Source of the DNA: Leptospira soteropolitanensis
Lineage (GTDB): Bacteria > Spirochaetota > Leptospiria > Leptospirales > Leptospiraceae
Assembly: GCF_026151655.1 (NCBI RefSeq)
Contig: NZ_JAMQPN010000002.1
Span: forward strand, 62,001 to 126,000
Length of the DNA stretch: 64,000 nt
Direction of reading: 5' to 3'
Shown: positions 1 through 9,098 of the stretch, one piece after another
Layout: the number at the start of each line of letters is the position of its first letter
How positions within the stretch are numbered: the stretch's first letter is position 1
Translations under genes and position numbers: made by a program
Notes under the pieces: generated by a model
Seen by the model: only the letters and a program-made list of their open reading frames with translations
Database searches by the model: none
Told to the model about the DNA's origin: nothing

Positions 1-303
1 TATTCCGTTTGAAGATTGAACGGAAAGCTCACGTAACCTCTGTAAGATAGAGTTTACTTGATCTAAAGATCCTTCGGTGACCTGAAGGAACGACATACCA
101 TCCTGGGTATTTCGCTCTGCTTGGCCGAGTCCTCGAATTTGTGATCTTAATTTTTCGGACACTGCGAATCCCAAGGAATCATCCCCTGGTCTGTTGACTC
201 GCATACCGGTTGCTAGGTGTTCCATAGACTTGTCCATGTCACGGCCCGTATTTGTGAGCGCTCGTTTTGCCACAAGCGCGCTGATGTTGTGATTGATAAT
301 CAT
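1..303 (-). CDS. Flagellin, FlaB type (N-terminal part, cut by window edge)
   Basis: Reading the minus strand from the ATG at 303-301 gives about 101 residues starting MIINHNISALVAKRALTNTG, followed by GDDSLGFAVSEKLRSQIRGL and QAERNTQDGMSFLQVTEGSL. This is the conserved flagellin N-terminal D0/D1 region that forms the filament core coiled coil. Spirochaete FlaB proteins assemble in the periplasm and lack signal peptides, and none is visible here. A strong ribosome binding site (AGGAGG on the minus strand, complement of about 312-317) lies about 8 bases before the ATG. The start is more divergent than a typical spirochaete FlaB (VAKRALTNT instead of the usual NSHRSLKFN-like stretch), so it may be one of several flagellin paralogues. 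I cannot assign a FlaB number. The C-terminal part lies outside the window. Confidence 0.9.
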   Translation of the reverse strand, partial: MIINHNISALVAKRALTNTGRDMDKSMEHLATGMRVNRPGDDSLGFAVSEKLRSQIRGLGQAERNTQDGMSFLQVTEGSLDQVNSILQRLRELSVQSSNGI

Positions 304-509
304 TGTCACACCCTCCTGTGTGTCCATGACCCGCCTGTTTCCCTACATGCGGAGAAAAGTCAAAAAATCACTGCCCAGGAAATCCGTTCCATCGAGAAGA
401 GAAGGGGTTGCCTGCCCTTGGTTCTTCTATGAATTTTGCCTTTTCAGATGATTCTATACTAGAAAACTAAGGTCTGTAAAGAAAATTTAAGCTCTAAAGG
501 AGTGGGAAA

Positions 510-1082
510 TTGAAAATCTACACCAAATTCGGAGATGGTGGCCAAACCTACCTTGCCTCCGGCATCAAAGTTTCTAAAACAGATAGGCGGGTTGATCTTT
601 ACGGAAGTTGTGACGAATTGAATAGTACGATCGGGCTTGCACTTTCTTTCACGAAAGACTTAAAGTTCGAACCTGATTTTTTAAATTACTTAAAAGGTAT
701 TCAAAGTTTCCTTTTTGAGATTGGATCAGAGCTTGCGGGTTATGTGCCAAAAGAATCAAAGGAAGGAACGGTTGTTTTGCGATCTGATGTGGATAGTTTA
801 GAAAAAGAAATTGATCGGCTCATGGAAAAGCTTCCTGAGATTAAGTTCTTTATTTTACCTGGTGGAAGTTCCGTAGCAAGCAGTTTGCATATAGCTCGTA
901 CCATTTGTAGAAGATTGGAACGAGATCTTCTCGTATACATTGAGTCTGGTGGAGTGATCCATACCGATTTAAGAATTTATCTCAACCGCCTTTCTGATTA
1001 TCTTTTTGTTGCGGCAAGGTTTGCCAACTTTTCTACTGGAAATGAGGAAACCATTTGGAAAAGCAGAACGAAACCCAACTAA
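510..1082 (+). CDS. ATP:cob(I)alamin adenosyltransferase, PduO type
   Basis: 190 residues matching the PduO/MMAB family, which transfers the adenosyl group of ATP to cob(I)alamin to make coenzyme B12. Visible family marks: the N-terminal KIYTKFGDGGQT ATP-binding loop, the VDLYGSCDELNSTIGLA helix with the family DELN motif, and the C-terminal LPGGSSVASSLHIARTICRRLERD helix with the conserved Arg-rich ATP and cobalamin contacts. Length is normal for the family. The start is TTG at 510-512, preceded by AAAGGAG at 497-503. A possible -10 (TATACT, 455-460) lies upstream without a convincing -35; I saw no cobalamin riboswitch in the 303-510 gap. The next gene starts inside its last 28 bases. Confidence 0.93.
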   Translation: MKIYTKFGDGGQTYLASGIKVSKTDRRVDLYGSCDELNSTIGLALSFTKDLKFEPDFLNYLKGIQSFLFEIGSELAGYVPKESKEGTVVLRSDVDSLEKEIDRLMEKLPEIKFFILPGGSSVASSLHIARTICRRLERDLLVYIESGGVIHTDLRIYLNRLSDYLFVAARFANFSTGNEETIWKSRTKPN

Positions 1083-2386
1083 ACAGGCACCCAAGAGGGA
1101 TAACCCCACTATTTCTCACAGAGATGTGGGAACGTTTGAGTTATTATGGGATGCGGGCGCTGCTTGTTTTGTATCTAGTGAAATCTTTGGGATTTTCTGA
1201 TGCCGACGCGGGTGCCGTTTATGCGTTTTATACTAGTTTTGTTTATTTAACTCCTGTTATTGGTGGATATTTAACTGACAGGTTCCTTAGTTATCAATTT
1301 GCTATTTATTTGGGTAGTTTTTTAATGTTATGCGGACATATCTCGCTAGCATTTTCAGGACTCCCTTTTTTTTATTTAGGCCTTGTTTTACTCGCTCTGG
1401 GAAATGGTTTTTTTAAACCCAATATGTCTACGATCTTTGGTAGATTATACAATGAAAAACAAAATTTACGGGATAGTGGATTTACTATTTTTTATATGGG
1501 GATCAATTTAGGCGGTTTACTTGGTCCCATCATCTGTGGTAGTTTAGGAGAAAGGGTCGATTGGCATTTGGGTTTTTTATCCGCTGGTGTAGGTATGGCC
1601 GTAGGAATGATCGTATTTTATTTTGGAAGTCGAAGACTGCCTGATTCCATTTGGGAAAAACAAAGTAGTTTGCCTAGGACATCTAATTCTAGTTCGGTGG
1701 ACAAGAAAACACAATCAAAAATTTTACTCATTGTTTTACTTTCTTTTTTTAGTATTTTCTTTTGGATGGCATTCGAACAAATGGGTTCTTCTCTTAACCT
1801 ATTTGCTTTAAGAAACACAGATCGTAATTTATTCGGGTTTAATATTCCTGCTTCTGTTTTACAGTCGATTAATCCTTTGTTCATTCTTCTTTTTGGTCCT
1901 ATTGTTTCATTGTTTTGGACAGCTCTATCAAAAAGGAATAAAAATCCAAACCCGGTACTAAAGTTTGTTTTGAGTTTGGTCTTACTGGGTATTGGTTTTC
2001 TTGTTATGGTGGTTGCTGCCAGTTTTGCCGAAACTGGAGTTTCTGTTTCCATTTTGTTTTTAGTTTTTGTCTATTTTTGGAATACCTTAAGTGAGCTCTG
2101 TCTTTCTCCGGTGGGTTTGTCCTTTGTCAGTCAAATGGCACCAGCACAGTATGCCTCTCTTCTTATGGGGATTTGGTTTTTATCCAATGCATTTGGGCAC
2201 TATGCCGCCGGAATTTTGTCTGGGTACCAAAACCAATGGGGAAGTATGAAAAACTTTTACGGTTTCTTTGTGATTTGTTCTTTTTCTGGTGCCTTGCTTT
2301 TATATGGAATTTATTCTATAAAGAAAAAAACTATTTTAGGTTTGTTAGAAGGCAAAAAAGAAGATAAATCCATCCTCGCAAATTAA
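1055..2386 (+). CDS. Proton-dependent oligopeptide transporter (POT/PTR2, MFS)
   Basis: 443 residues, about 12 membrane segments. POT transporters import di- and tripeptides with protons across the inner membrane. Family marks: the ExxER proton-coupling motif in helix 1 (E23, E26, R27 in TEMWERLSYYGMR), the PTR2 signature FTIFYMGINLGGLLGP near residues 142-157, and the late SELCLSPVGLSFVSQMAP motif. The start is TTG at 1055, with GAGGA at 1044-1048 as ribosome binding site; this overlaps the adenosyltransferase gene by 28 bases in another frame, implying coupled translation. It converges on ptsI with one base between the stops, so no separate terminator is visible. Substrate preference among peptides cannot be read from the sequence. 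Confidence 0.92.
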   Translation: MEKQNETQLNRHPRGITPLFLTEMWERLSYYGMRALLVLYLVKSLGFSDADAGAVYAFYTSFVYLTPVIGGYLTDRFLSYQFAIYLGSFLMLCGHISLAFSGLPFFYLGLVLLALGNGFFKPNMSTIFGRLYNEKQNLRDSGFTIFYMGINLGGLLGPIICGSLGERVDWHLGFLSAGVGMAVGMIVFYFGSRRLPDSIWEKQSSLPRTSNSSSVDKKTQSKILLIVLLSFFSIFFWMAFEQMGSSLNLFALRNTDRNLFGFNIPASVLQSINPLFILLFGPIVSLFWTALSKRNKNPNPVLKFVLSLVLLGIGFLVMVVAASFAETGVSVSILFLVFVYFWNTLSELCLSPVGLSFVSQMAPAQYASLLMGIWFLSNAFGHYAAGILSGYQNQWGSMKNFYGFFVICSFSGALLLYGIYSIKKKTILGLLEGKKEDKSILAN

Positions 2387-2387
2387 A

Positions 2388-4115
2388 CTAACCCTTAGTT
2401 TCTAAGACCAAGGCTTCTATCTCCTCAAACTTTTCTTCGCCGGCAAGTTGGATTACTTGTTCTGCTAGAAGTTTTGCCTTCCATGTTGAAATCTCTTGTA
2501 CTTTTTCTGCTACTTCCCGCATGAGAGGGAGAGCGGAACTCAAGTCCCGAAATCCGAGCCCTATTAAAACTGCGGTAAACATAGGATCACTTCCTATTTC
2601 CCCACAAATGCTGATAGGTTTTTTTTGGGTATTGGCAACGTCGGCAATGTTTTTTAACAATAATAAAAAAACTACTTGCCAAGGATTATAAAGATCTCCC
2701 ACCAAATGATTGTTACGTTCTACTGCCAGTAAGTATTGTAAAAGGTCATTGGTTCCCACACTGTAGAAGTCAACATGATTTCCAAGAAAAGGTAAATTCA
2801 GTGCACAAGCAGGAGTTTCCACCATAATTCCGAATGGGATTTTTTTTGTGATGGCAAGTCCGGTTTGTTTTAGTTCTTCCAGACACTCATTAAACAAAGC
2901 TTTAGTTTGTAAAATTTCAGAACGTGTTGTGATCATAGGAAGCATGATCCTCATAGTGCCAAATTCACTGGCACGAAGCAGTGCCCTTAATTGTTCTTTA
3001 AAAAAGTGAGGGTGGCGGAGGAGGTAACGAATCCCCCTATTTCCAAGGAAAGGATTTTCTTCTTCGTATCCATTTTCCATTTTATCGGCACCAATGTCCC
3101 AAACTCGGAAAGTGACAGGCCTGCCTACCATTTTTAGTAAAATTCGTTTGTATACTATATACTGTTCTTCCTCAGTGGGTTTGAATTCTACATAACGAAT
3201 AAAAAGTATTTCTGTGCGAACAAGACCTATACCATCTGCTCCTTGTTCAAACGCTAAGTCCACTTCATCTTCGGAATCTATATTGGCACGAAGGGAAAAC
3301 TTCTTTCCATCTCTCGTTTTGATTTCTTTGGGGCCGTCGCTGATTTCTCGCACTGGTTGGGATTTATGGATATCACTTTTGATTCCTGCCAGTTTGATTT
3401 CATCAATGCCGGGAGAGCGATTTAATATTCCTTTAGTTGCATCGAGTAAAATATAGTCATCGTCTTCTACGTGTGAGGTGATGTTTTTTAAACCTACAAT
3501 CGTTGGGATTCCATAGTTTCTTGCAATGATGGCAGTATGTCCTGTTTTTCCCCCAAAATCAGTTGCAATGCCTCTAAGTTTTGATTTTCCCAGTTGGATC
3601 ATCTCGGAAGGAGTAATTTCTTTGGCAATGAGGATGACATCGTCTGGAATTTTGGTTTGGTCACTTGTTTTATCAGGGTAGAGGTTGGATTCGATTCTTT
3701 TTCCAATATCTAAAATATGGTCTGCACGTTCCCGGAAAAATTCATCAGGGATGGATTGGAATTCGTCATACAAGGAACTAACTGCGGTTTCAAGGGCAAG
3801 ACCCGCTGATTCGTTGTTTTGTGCGATCCTTTCGAAGACGCGCGCTCGAAAGAGTGGGTCGTTCAGAAAAACAATTTGGGATTCTAAAATTTCAGAAAGT
3901 TCTCGGTTGGATTTTGACTTTTGTACTAAGTCATTTAAGTCTTCCTCTGTTTTGAGGAGCCCTTTTTTTAAAAGTTCAACTTCTTCTTTGATTTCATCAG
4001 GAGTGAGATCTGTTCGGTCTTCGCGTTTCCGTTTGGATTGTTTCCAACGAAAAACTTTCCCATAAACGGTGCCTGGATAGGCGGAAATGCCTTTGAATGT
4101 GGTTTTTTCTTCCAT
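2388..4115 (-). CDS. ptsI: Phosphoenolpyruvate-protein phosphotransferase (PTS enzyme I)
   Basis: 575 residues, normal enzyme I length. It takes phosphate from phosphoenolpyruvate onto a histidine and passes it to HPr in the cytoplasm. The phosphohistidine is H193 in GGKTGHTAIIAR, the hinge-like linker follows, and the PEP-binding TIM-barrel half contains SLRANIDSEDEVDLAFEQGA, LVRTEILFI, LGNRGIR and the active-site Cys504 in SICGEIGSDP. No HPr or enzyme II gene is nearby, so the gene stands alone here; in such genomes enzyme I often serves regulation rather than sugar uptake (inference). It lies downstream of lpxC on the same strand, with 63 bases between. Confidence 0.96.
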   Translation of the reverse strand: MEEKTTFKGISAYPGTVYGKVFRWKQSKRKREDRTDLTPDEIKEEVELLKKGLLKTEEDLNDLVQKSKSNRELSEILESQIVFLNDPLFRARVFERIAQNNESAGLALETAVSSLYDEFQSIPDEFFRERADHILDIGKRIESNLYPDKTSDQTKIPDDVILIAKEITPSEMIQLGKSKLRGIATDFGGKTGHTAIIARNYGIPTIVGLKNITSHVEDDDYILLDATKGILNRSPGIDEIKLAGIKSDIHKSQPVREISDGPKEIKTRDGKKFSLRANIDSEDEVDLAFEQGADGIGLVRTEILFIRYVEFKPTEEEQYIVYKRILLKMVGRPVTFRVWDIGADKMENGYEEENPFLGNRGIRYLLRHPHFFKEQLRALLRASEFGTMRIMLPMITTRSEILQTKALFNECLEELKQTGLAITKKIPFGIMVETPACALNLPFLGNHVDFYSVGTNDLLQYLLAVERNNHLVGDLYNPWQVVFLLLLKNIADVANTQKKPISICGEIGSDPMFTAVLIGLGFRDLSSALPLMREVAEKVQEISTWKAKLLAEQVIQLAGEEKFEEIEALVLETKG

Positions 4116-4178
4116 CCGTCCCCTTTGCCAAAAATACTTTCGGTAAGGCTTTGTTTGGAAAGTAAAAAACGACGGATT

Positions 4179-5087
4179 CTAACGGACTGCTTGTTTTTTG
4201 GCAAAAAGTGGGACTCTTTTGCTCTTGAACTGGGTGAGTTCGTTGCCTGTGACTTGGCTCATAATGCATTTGGCAAGTGAGATGTCTAGGGCATGTCCCG
4301 CTTTAGATGCGATCAAGTGGCCACGGAAAGGTCTTCCCATCACTGCCAAATCGCCAATCAGATCCAGAATTTTGTGGCGAACACATTCATTGTCATAACG
4401 AAGTGTATCGTTTAAATACCCATCATCTGTGAGAACTACAGCATTGTCGAGTGATCCACCCATAGCAAGGCCTCTTGCTTGGAGGGCTTCCACATCTTTC
4501 AAAAACCCAAAAGTTCGGGCAGGCAAGATATCTGTTCCTAAAATGGATTCGTCAAGAGTGGTGGTGTAGGATTGGCCTCTGAGGAGGGGATGGTTGAAAT
4601 CGATGCTATAAGTGACTTTTAGTTCATCGGAAGGAAGCATGACCAGGTATTTGTCCCCGTCCACAACCCAAATGGGGTTTCCAATGGTAATGGGTTCGAT
4701 CGTTTCGTCTAGAACTCGGATTCCAGCGGAACGGATTCCTTCCCAAAACGGCAGGGAGGATCCATCCATAATCGGAACTTCTACAGAATCAATTTCGAAA
4801 ATACAATCGGTAATGCCTAAGGTGTGGACTGCTGCGAGAAGGTGTTCGATGGTTTGCACTCGGTTGGAACTTCCATCCCCGATGGTTGTGGCATTACTTG
4901 TGTCGACCACATGGTCGAGAGAGACAGGGATTCGGATTTTTTGGGTCCCTTTGTAGAGGTAAAAGATAAGTCCCGTATTTGCTTCTGCTGGATGGAGCCG
5001 TAAAGTCACCATTTTTCCGGAATGTACGCCAATTCCCCTAAGTGTGATGGAGTTTTGGATCGTTTTTCTGTGTATTGCCGTTACCAT
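4179..5087 (-). CDS. lpxC: UDP-3-O-acyl-N-acetylglucosamine deacetylase
   Basis: 302 residues, the length of E. coli LpxC. It catalyses the committed, zinc-dependent deacetylation step of lipid A synthesis in the cytoplasm. All zinc ligands are present at the canonical numbers or close to them: H82 (TIEHLLAA), H238 and D242 (RHKILDLIGD), plus the catalytic H265 (SKAGHALD). The N-terminal SITLRGIGVHSG and the VEVPIMDGSS loop are typical. The ATG at 5087 is preceded on the minus strand by AGGA about 8 bases upstream. That ribosome binding site can pair with an upstream CCTAC (see the regulatory entry). It is the only lipid A gene in this window. Confidence 0.97.
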   Translation of the reverse strand: MVTAIHRKTIQNSITLRGIGVHSGKMVTLRLHPAEANTGLIFYLYKGTQKIRIPVSLDHVVDTSNATTIGDGSSNRVQTIEHLLAAVHTLGITDCIFEIDSVEVPIMDGSSLPFWEGIRSAGIRVLDETIEPITIGNPIWVVDGDKYLVMLPSDELKVTYSIDFNHPLLRGQSYTTTLDESILGTDILPARTFGFLKDVEALQARGLAMGGSLDNAVVLTDDGYLNDTLRYDNECVRHKILDLIGDLAVMGRPFRGHLIASKAGHALDISLAKCIMSQVTGNELTQFKSKRVPLFAKKQAVR

Positions 5088-5095
5088 ATTCAGTT

Positions 5096-5115
5096 CCTAC
5101 TTACAAATTTGTAGG
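5096..5115 (-). promoter_or_regulatory. Possible leader hairpin / palindrome over the lpxC ribosome binding site
   Basis: On the lpxC strand the leader contains CCTAC, ten bases, then GTAGG, which would pair as a five-base stem holding the AGG of the ribosome binding site. The same stretch holds a perfect 12-base palindrome TACAAATTTGTA (5102-5113), which could instead be a protein operator. Either reading is inference. The surrounding 5088-5265 gap is the lpxC upstream region and shows no convincing -35/-10 pair. Confidence 0.3.
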
Positions 5116-5265
5116 AAAGGGGGTTCGGACAATTCCAAAACCGGAGCCCCAAGTCAAAAAAATGTCTCCTTTTTACAACAGTGTGGCGGGAATGCCACGG
5201 CCTCATTTTGTGCGCCAAACTAAAAGATTTTACTACAAAGGGGACCGTATTTTACGTGTTAGTGC

Positions 5266-6039
5266 TTAAAAAGCACTGAGAGCCGACCGAATGAAACTGG
5301 TCACAGGGGCTTGTTCTCTGGTATCCTCCAAACCTTCTCGGAGTTCTTTTAAAACCACTTGGGCATCGCCGAGAGTTGTGTTTACCGACTTGTGAACATC
5401 ACTTTCATTGATGAGTTTTCCAAGAGTCCCTTGGCCTTCATTGATTTTTCCTGTGATACCCGCAATGTTTTGGACGGTTTTACGAATATCCGCACGGTTC
5501 TCCGCAATGAGTTCTGAAAGAGATACAAGTGGATCCTGGGTGACTTTTCCTTGGATAGGGATTATTTTTCCAGACCGAGGAGAAATCTCCACTTTGGTGA
5601 GAGCGGGTTCAGTCATGATGTACTCTTTGGTTTTGGGATCTACAGGAAACTTGGATCCTGGATCGAGAGAGACCACACGACCCGATAGTAAACTTTCGTT
5701 TTTGATCGTGATTTCATAGTTTGAGAAAAGTTGCACTTTGCCTTTCAAAAGAAGAGTGAGTTCCACCTTGGTTCCGATTCCGGTTTCTCCTTCGGGAAGT
5801 AGATTTCCAAATTCATCAATTTGCACCAATCGGATTTTGGAAACATAACCAAAGGGAACTCCGTGGATGGTGACCTTGTTTCCAATTTTGATTCCTTCTG
5901 CATCGGGAAAGTAGACGGGAAGTTGGTACCCGGATTTTTGGAAGGGCCCCCCTTCTGTGACAATGGTAAAATAACCCACGGCTACTAGAGAAAAAACAAA
6001 TAAAAGACCAACGATAAGAGCGCGACCTGCGGTAGGCAT
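5266..6039 (-). CDS. MlaD-type MCE-domain lipid transport protein
   Basis: 257 residues. One N-terminal membrane anchor (about residues 7-27, [19 protein letters not shown]) is followed by an MCE domain (about 36-125: [32 protein letters not shown]) and a helical C-terminal tail. MCE proteins form hexameric rings in the periplasm that bind phospholipids and sit on the MlaEF ABC transporter. The tail ([33 protein letters not shown]) matches the helical part of MlaD/Mce proteins. It is the last gene of the mla operon, 32 bases after mlaF. Direction of lipid flow cannot be deduced from sequence. Confidence 0.9.
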   Translation of the reverse strand: MPTAGRALIVGLLFVFSLVAVGYFTIVTEGGPFQKSGYQLPVYFPDAEGIKIGNKVTIHGVPFGYVSKIRLVQIDEFGNLLPEGETGIGTKVELTLLLKGKVQLFSNYEITIKNESLLSGRVVSLDPGSKFPVDPKTKEYIMTEPALTKVEISPRSGKIIPIQGKVTQDPLVSLSELIAENRADIRKTVQNIAGITGKINEGQGTLGKLINESDVHKSVNTTLGDAQVVLKELREGLEDTREQAPVTSFIRSALSAF

Positions 6040-6071
6040 TCCCTAAAAAACTCCTGGAGTCATAGGCAAAG

Positions 6072-6872
6072 TCAATTGGATTTTCCTTTTTTTAAATCAG
6101 AATGATCAAGAATCATTGGACCGACCGTGTTTCCATGTATGAACTGTTGGATGACGGGATTCGTTGATTTTTGGATTTCCTCTGAAGTTCCACAAAACTG
6201 CACTTTGCCTTCGTAAAGGAAACTAATCCGATCGGCTATTCTGTAAGCAGAGTTCATATCATGTGTGACCACTATGGATGTTAGACCTAATTCCTTTTGT
6301 AAACGAATGACTAAATCATTGATGACATTGGACATCACCGGGTCAAGACCAGAGGTAGGTTCATCGTATAACACGATTTTAGGTTGCGAAGTGAGAGCGC
6401 GTGCAAGGCCCACTCGTTTTTTCATCCCCCCAGAAATATTGCTGGGTAAGGTATCTTTGGCAGGAACTAAATCGAGCCATTTTAACTTTTCCATAACAAT
6501 ACGATCCAGTTCTTCTCCCGATGCAATTTTATGTTCCCTGAGGGGAAGTGCTACATTTTCATAGACAGTGAGCCAGTTGATGAGTGCTCCTGATTGGAAT
6601 AACACTCCCAGTTTGGATCTTAGTTCCTCTCTTTTCTTTTCGCTCGCATTGACAATCGACTCACCAAAAATCTGGCAATCTCCTTCATCTGGATCAAGGA
6701 GTCCCGTGATATGTTTGAGACTAACTGATTTTCCCGTTCCCGAAGGCCCAAGGATGACCATTGTTTCGCCTTGTTTGACGGTTAAGTTCATTCCTTGTAA
6801 GATCTTTCGTTTACCAAAAGCTTTATGGACGTTTTTCATTTCAATAGCAAAGGGTTCCATAATATCCTTCAT
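6072..6872 (-). CDS. MlaF-type ABC transporter ATPase
   Basis: 266 residues. Cytoplasmic ATPase of an MCE/Mla phospholipid transporter. Walker A GPSGTGKS (residues 42-49), Q-loop [17 protein letters not shown] (the GAL/F-x-x-LTVxENV form is typical of MlaF), signature [14 protein letters not shown], Walker [14 protein letters not shown], and switch His in VVTHDM. The ATG at 6872 overlaps the stop of the permease gene in an ATGA junction. A second in-frame Met ([13 protein letters not shown]) four codons later is an alternative start. Confidence 0.94.
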   Translation of the reverse strand: MKDIMEPFAIEMKNVHKAFGKRKILQGMNLTVKQGETMVILGPSGTGKSVSLKHITGLLDPDEGDCQIFGESIVNASEKKREELRSKLGVLFQSGALINWLTVYENVALPLREHKIASGEELDRIVMEKLKWLDLVPAKDTLPSNISGGMKKRVGLARALTSQPKIVLYDEPTSGLDPVMSNVINDLVIRLQKELGLTSIVVTHDMNSAYRIADRISFLYEGKVQFCGTSEEIQKSTNPVIQQFIHGNTVGPMILDHSDLKKGKSN

Positions 6873-7645
6873 TTATAAAATAAAGCGGTGAGCACATAAC
6901 CAGAAAAAATAACCATTAAAAACGAGGTGACTACAGCCTTTCTTGTAGTTTGCCCCACACCAATGGCACCACCTTCCGTCCTAAGTCCCTGACTACAAGA
7001 GATGGTTGAGATGGAAAGTCCAAATACATATCCTTTGAGAAGTCCCACATATAAGTCTTTTAATCCTGGAACGGAAGATATGCGGTAGTATACATCTTGG
7101 AAATAACTGATCATATCAATTCCGAGTTGGAAATGACCCACGATTCCACCACCTAATATTCCTAATGCGGCAGAGTAAACACATAGCACAGGAACCATAA
7201 TTGAGAACCCAACAATCCTCGGTAGTACAAGATACCTGATCGGACTAATTGACATTACTTCCAAAGCATCAATTTCTTCTGAAACTTTCATGGTTCCGAT
7301 TTCAGCAGCCATTGCTGAACCCACTGAAGCGGCCAAGATGAGGGACGTCATAAATGGAGACATCTCGCGAGTGAGTGTGATCGTAAGTAAAAGTCCAATT
7401 TGTCCCTCTGCTCCAAAATCGCGAAGTCCAAGGCCAGTGTTTAGTCCAAGGATCATTCCTGTGAAAACAGAAACAATCGAAACAACAAACAAAGAACCAA
7501 CTCCTGCGATAAACATTTGTTCTAAAATTTCTTTTCTTTTGAAATAAAGGTGGTGGGATTGTCCCACAGCACGAAAGAGTAAGAGGACTGTATAGCCGAT
7601 TGCATAGAGTATTGGTTCCAAGGTTTTGGAATAAATGCGTCTCAT
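6869..7645 (-). CDS. MlaE-type ABC transporter permease
   Basis: About 258 residues with five to six membrane segments, family length. Family marks are [61 protein letters not shown] (the conserved ABC-coupling region with E-I-G-T-M) and [30 protein letters not shown]. It forms the membrane core to which MlaF binds. I place the start at the ATG 7645-7643 rather than the GTG 12 bases upstream: the ATG forms an ATGA overlap with the stop of the upstream gene and has GGTGGGA 4-10 bases ahead of it. Translation is probably coupled to that gene. Confidence 0.93.
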   Translation of the reverse strand: MRRIYSKTLEPILYAIGYTVLLLFRAVGQSHHLYFKRKEILEQMFIAGVGSLFVVSIVSVFTGMILGLNTGLGLRDFGAEGQIGLLLTITLTREMSPFMTSLILAASVGSAMAAEIGTMKVSEEIDALEVMSISPIRYLVLPRIVGFSIMVPVLCVYSAALGILGGGIVGHFQLGIDMISYFQDVYYRISSVPGLKDLYVGLLKGYVFGLSISTISCSQGLRTEGGAIGVGQTTRKAVVTSFLMVIFSGYVLTALFYK

Positions 7646-9051
7646 ATTTCCCACCAAAAGAGTTTGAATTTGTTTTTAGTTTCTCTGGTATCAATTCCTA
7701 AAAATCCGTATAAGAAATCATATCGAAACCCAGTTTGTGATTTTGAATACTCTACGAGTAAAGGAATATGAATATGAGTTTCTTCTTCTGTCCAACGATG
7801 TGTGTAAAGTCTTGTGATTAGGTGCAAACGTTTTTCCCCATTGGATGATCTTTTGTATTCAATGATAGAAAAGATCGGTTCCCAAACATCTTCCATTACT
7901 TCAAAACGAACAGGTATAATAGCGAGGCTATTCCAACCAAAATTTCCATTGGGATCCTTATGATAACGAAAGAGCGGCCAAAATTTTATGTAATAATCTT
8001 CTCTGCCAGTTTGCACAAATTCGCTTTTCATCCTGGAATAAAATGGTAAAATGAAATGAGAAGTCGATTTTAAGTGTGAAGTATTTTGCGTCAAACGAAT
8101 GTAAAATGGTGAAATAAACTCTGCTTCTTTATTGGCAAAGTAGGAATAACCGTAAAAAGGAAAAAATACAAGTTTTTCCGTATCTTTTTTTTCTGAAGTT
8201 GTGTATTGGAAAAAAATAAAGAGGGCCGTGTAATTTGTTTGGCCTGTTTTTTTATCATATCCATAAGAAAATAAAGAATTTAAGATGGGGAACCAAAGAA
8301 AGGCTCTACTTTTCATATTCCCATCCCGAGAATCTTTACTATTATAGAATGGGAAAAAAATAGAATATGAGGTTGGTTCTTTTTTATCCAACTTTTCTTC
8401 TCCCCATTGGAAAAATGGCCAAAGAAAAGATTTTCGTACGTATTTTCCTTCATGTTCCTTTTTAGAATAAATGGGAAAAATGCGAAGGTCATTCCTTGTT
8501 TCTGATCCTCCCCACATCACCAAGGGCCAAAGGATGGATTTTGCTTCATATGTTTTATATTTCCATTCCGAATAAACAGGAAATAAAACATAACTTAGTT
8601 CTTGGTAGGAGAGTTTGTTTCTAATTTTTCCATAGATGGGAAAAACACTGAAATAGTTTTCTCTTTGTGATTCACCCTTTCCCCAAATCAATAGGGGAGT
8701 AAAAAGAATATCTTCATCTGCATCACCTTCTTCGTGTTTGAATCCAGTTCCGCTAAATATAAATAAAGAGGACCAGGTATACCAATAATTGGTTTCTTCT
8801 TTGTAATAAAGAGGTGATAAATAACTCTTAAAGCGAAAAGCATAGGTTTTGTCTTGGAAACCTAAATAAAAAGGGCGAATTGCTAAATAACTTTGGCGTC
8901 CTCTATTTTCAGACTCGTATAAAAACCAAAATTGATGGTAATTGGATTTGATGTCTTCTGTAAAGGAATTAGGAAGTTTGGCAGAAATTCCAGAACTGAG
9001 AAAGAGAAGACAAAAAACAATTCCTAATTGAATTTTAAAGCGGGAATCCAC
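7642..9051 (-). CDS. Secreted aromatic-rich repeat protein heading the mla operon; function unknown
   Basis: 469 residues beginning (GTG at 9051) with a signal peptide, [25 protein letters not shown], so it is exported. The rest is very rich in Tyr, Phe and Trp and is built from many short repeats ending in forms of (F/L/W)P(F/I/L/V)[71 protein letters not shown]. Such alternating strands suggest a beta-rich, possibly outer-membrane or outer-membrane-facing protein. Family not recognised. It overlaps mlaE by 4 bases (ATGA), so it is the first gene of the lipid transport operon; a role at the outer membrane end of that pathway is inference. The ribosome binding site ahead of the GTG is weak. 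Confidence 0.85.
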   Translation of the reverse strand: MDSRFKIQLGIVFCLLFLSSGISAKLPNSFTEDIKSNYHQFWFLYESENRGRQSYLAIRPFYLGFQDKTYAFRFKSYLSPLYYKEETNYWYTWSSLFIFSGTGFKHEEGDADEDILFTPLLIWGKGESQRENYFSVFPIYGKIRNKLSYQELSYVLFPVYSEWKYKTYEAKSILWPLVMWGGSETRNDLRIFPIYSKKEHEGKYVRKSFLWPFFQWGEEKLDKKEPTSYSIFFPFYNSKDSRDGNMKSRAFLWFPILNSLFSYGYDKKTGQTNYTALFIFFQYTTSEKKDTEKLVFFPFYGYSYFANKEAEFISPFYIRLTQNTSHLKSTSHFILPFYSRMKSEFVQTGREDYYIKFWPLFRYHKDPNGNFGWNSLAIIPVRFEVMEDVWEPIFSIIEYKRSSNGEKRLHLITRLYTHRWTEEETHIHIPLLVEYSKSQTGFRYDFLYGFLGIDTRETKNKFKLFWWEI

Positions 9052-9098
9052 GTAATTTCAATATCTTCAAGTTTCTATAAAAGGAATCAAGTGATTTC

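Noticed and set aside
303..510. Possible cobalamin riboswitch ahead of the adenosyltransferase gene
   Set aside because: No B12 box or matching fold seen; only a weak -10-like TATACT.
5075..5269. 64-codon plus-strand frame opposite the lpxC leader (MSPFYNSVAG... portion)
   Set aside because: No ribosome binding site, no recognised family, and it spans the lpxC upstream region and the end of mlaD on the other strand.
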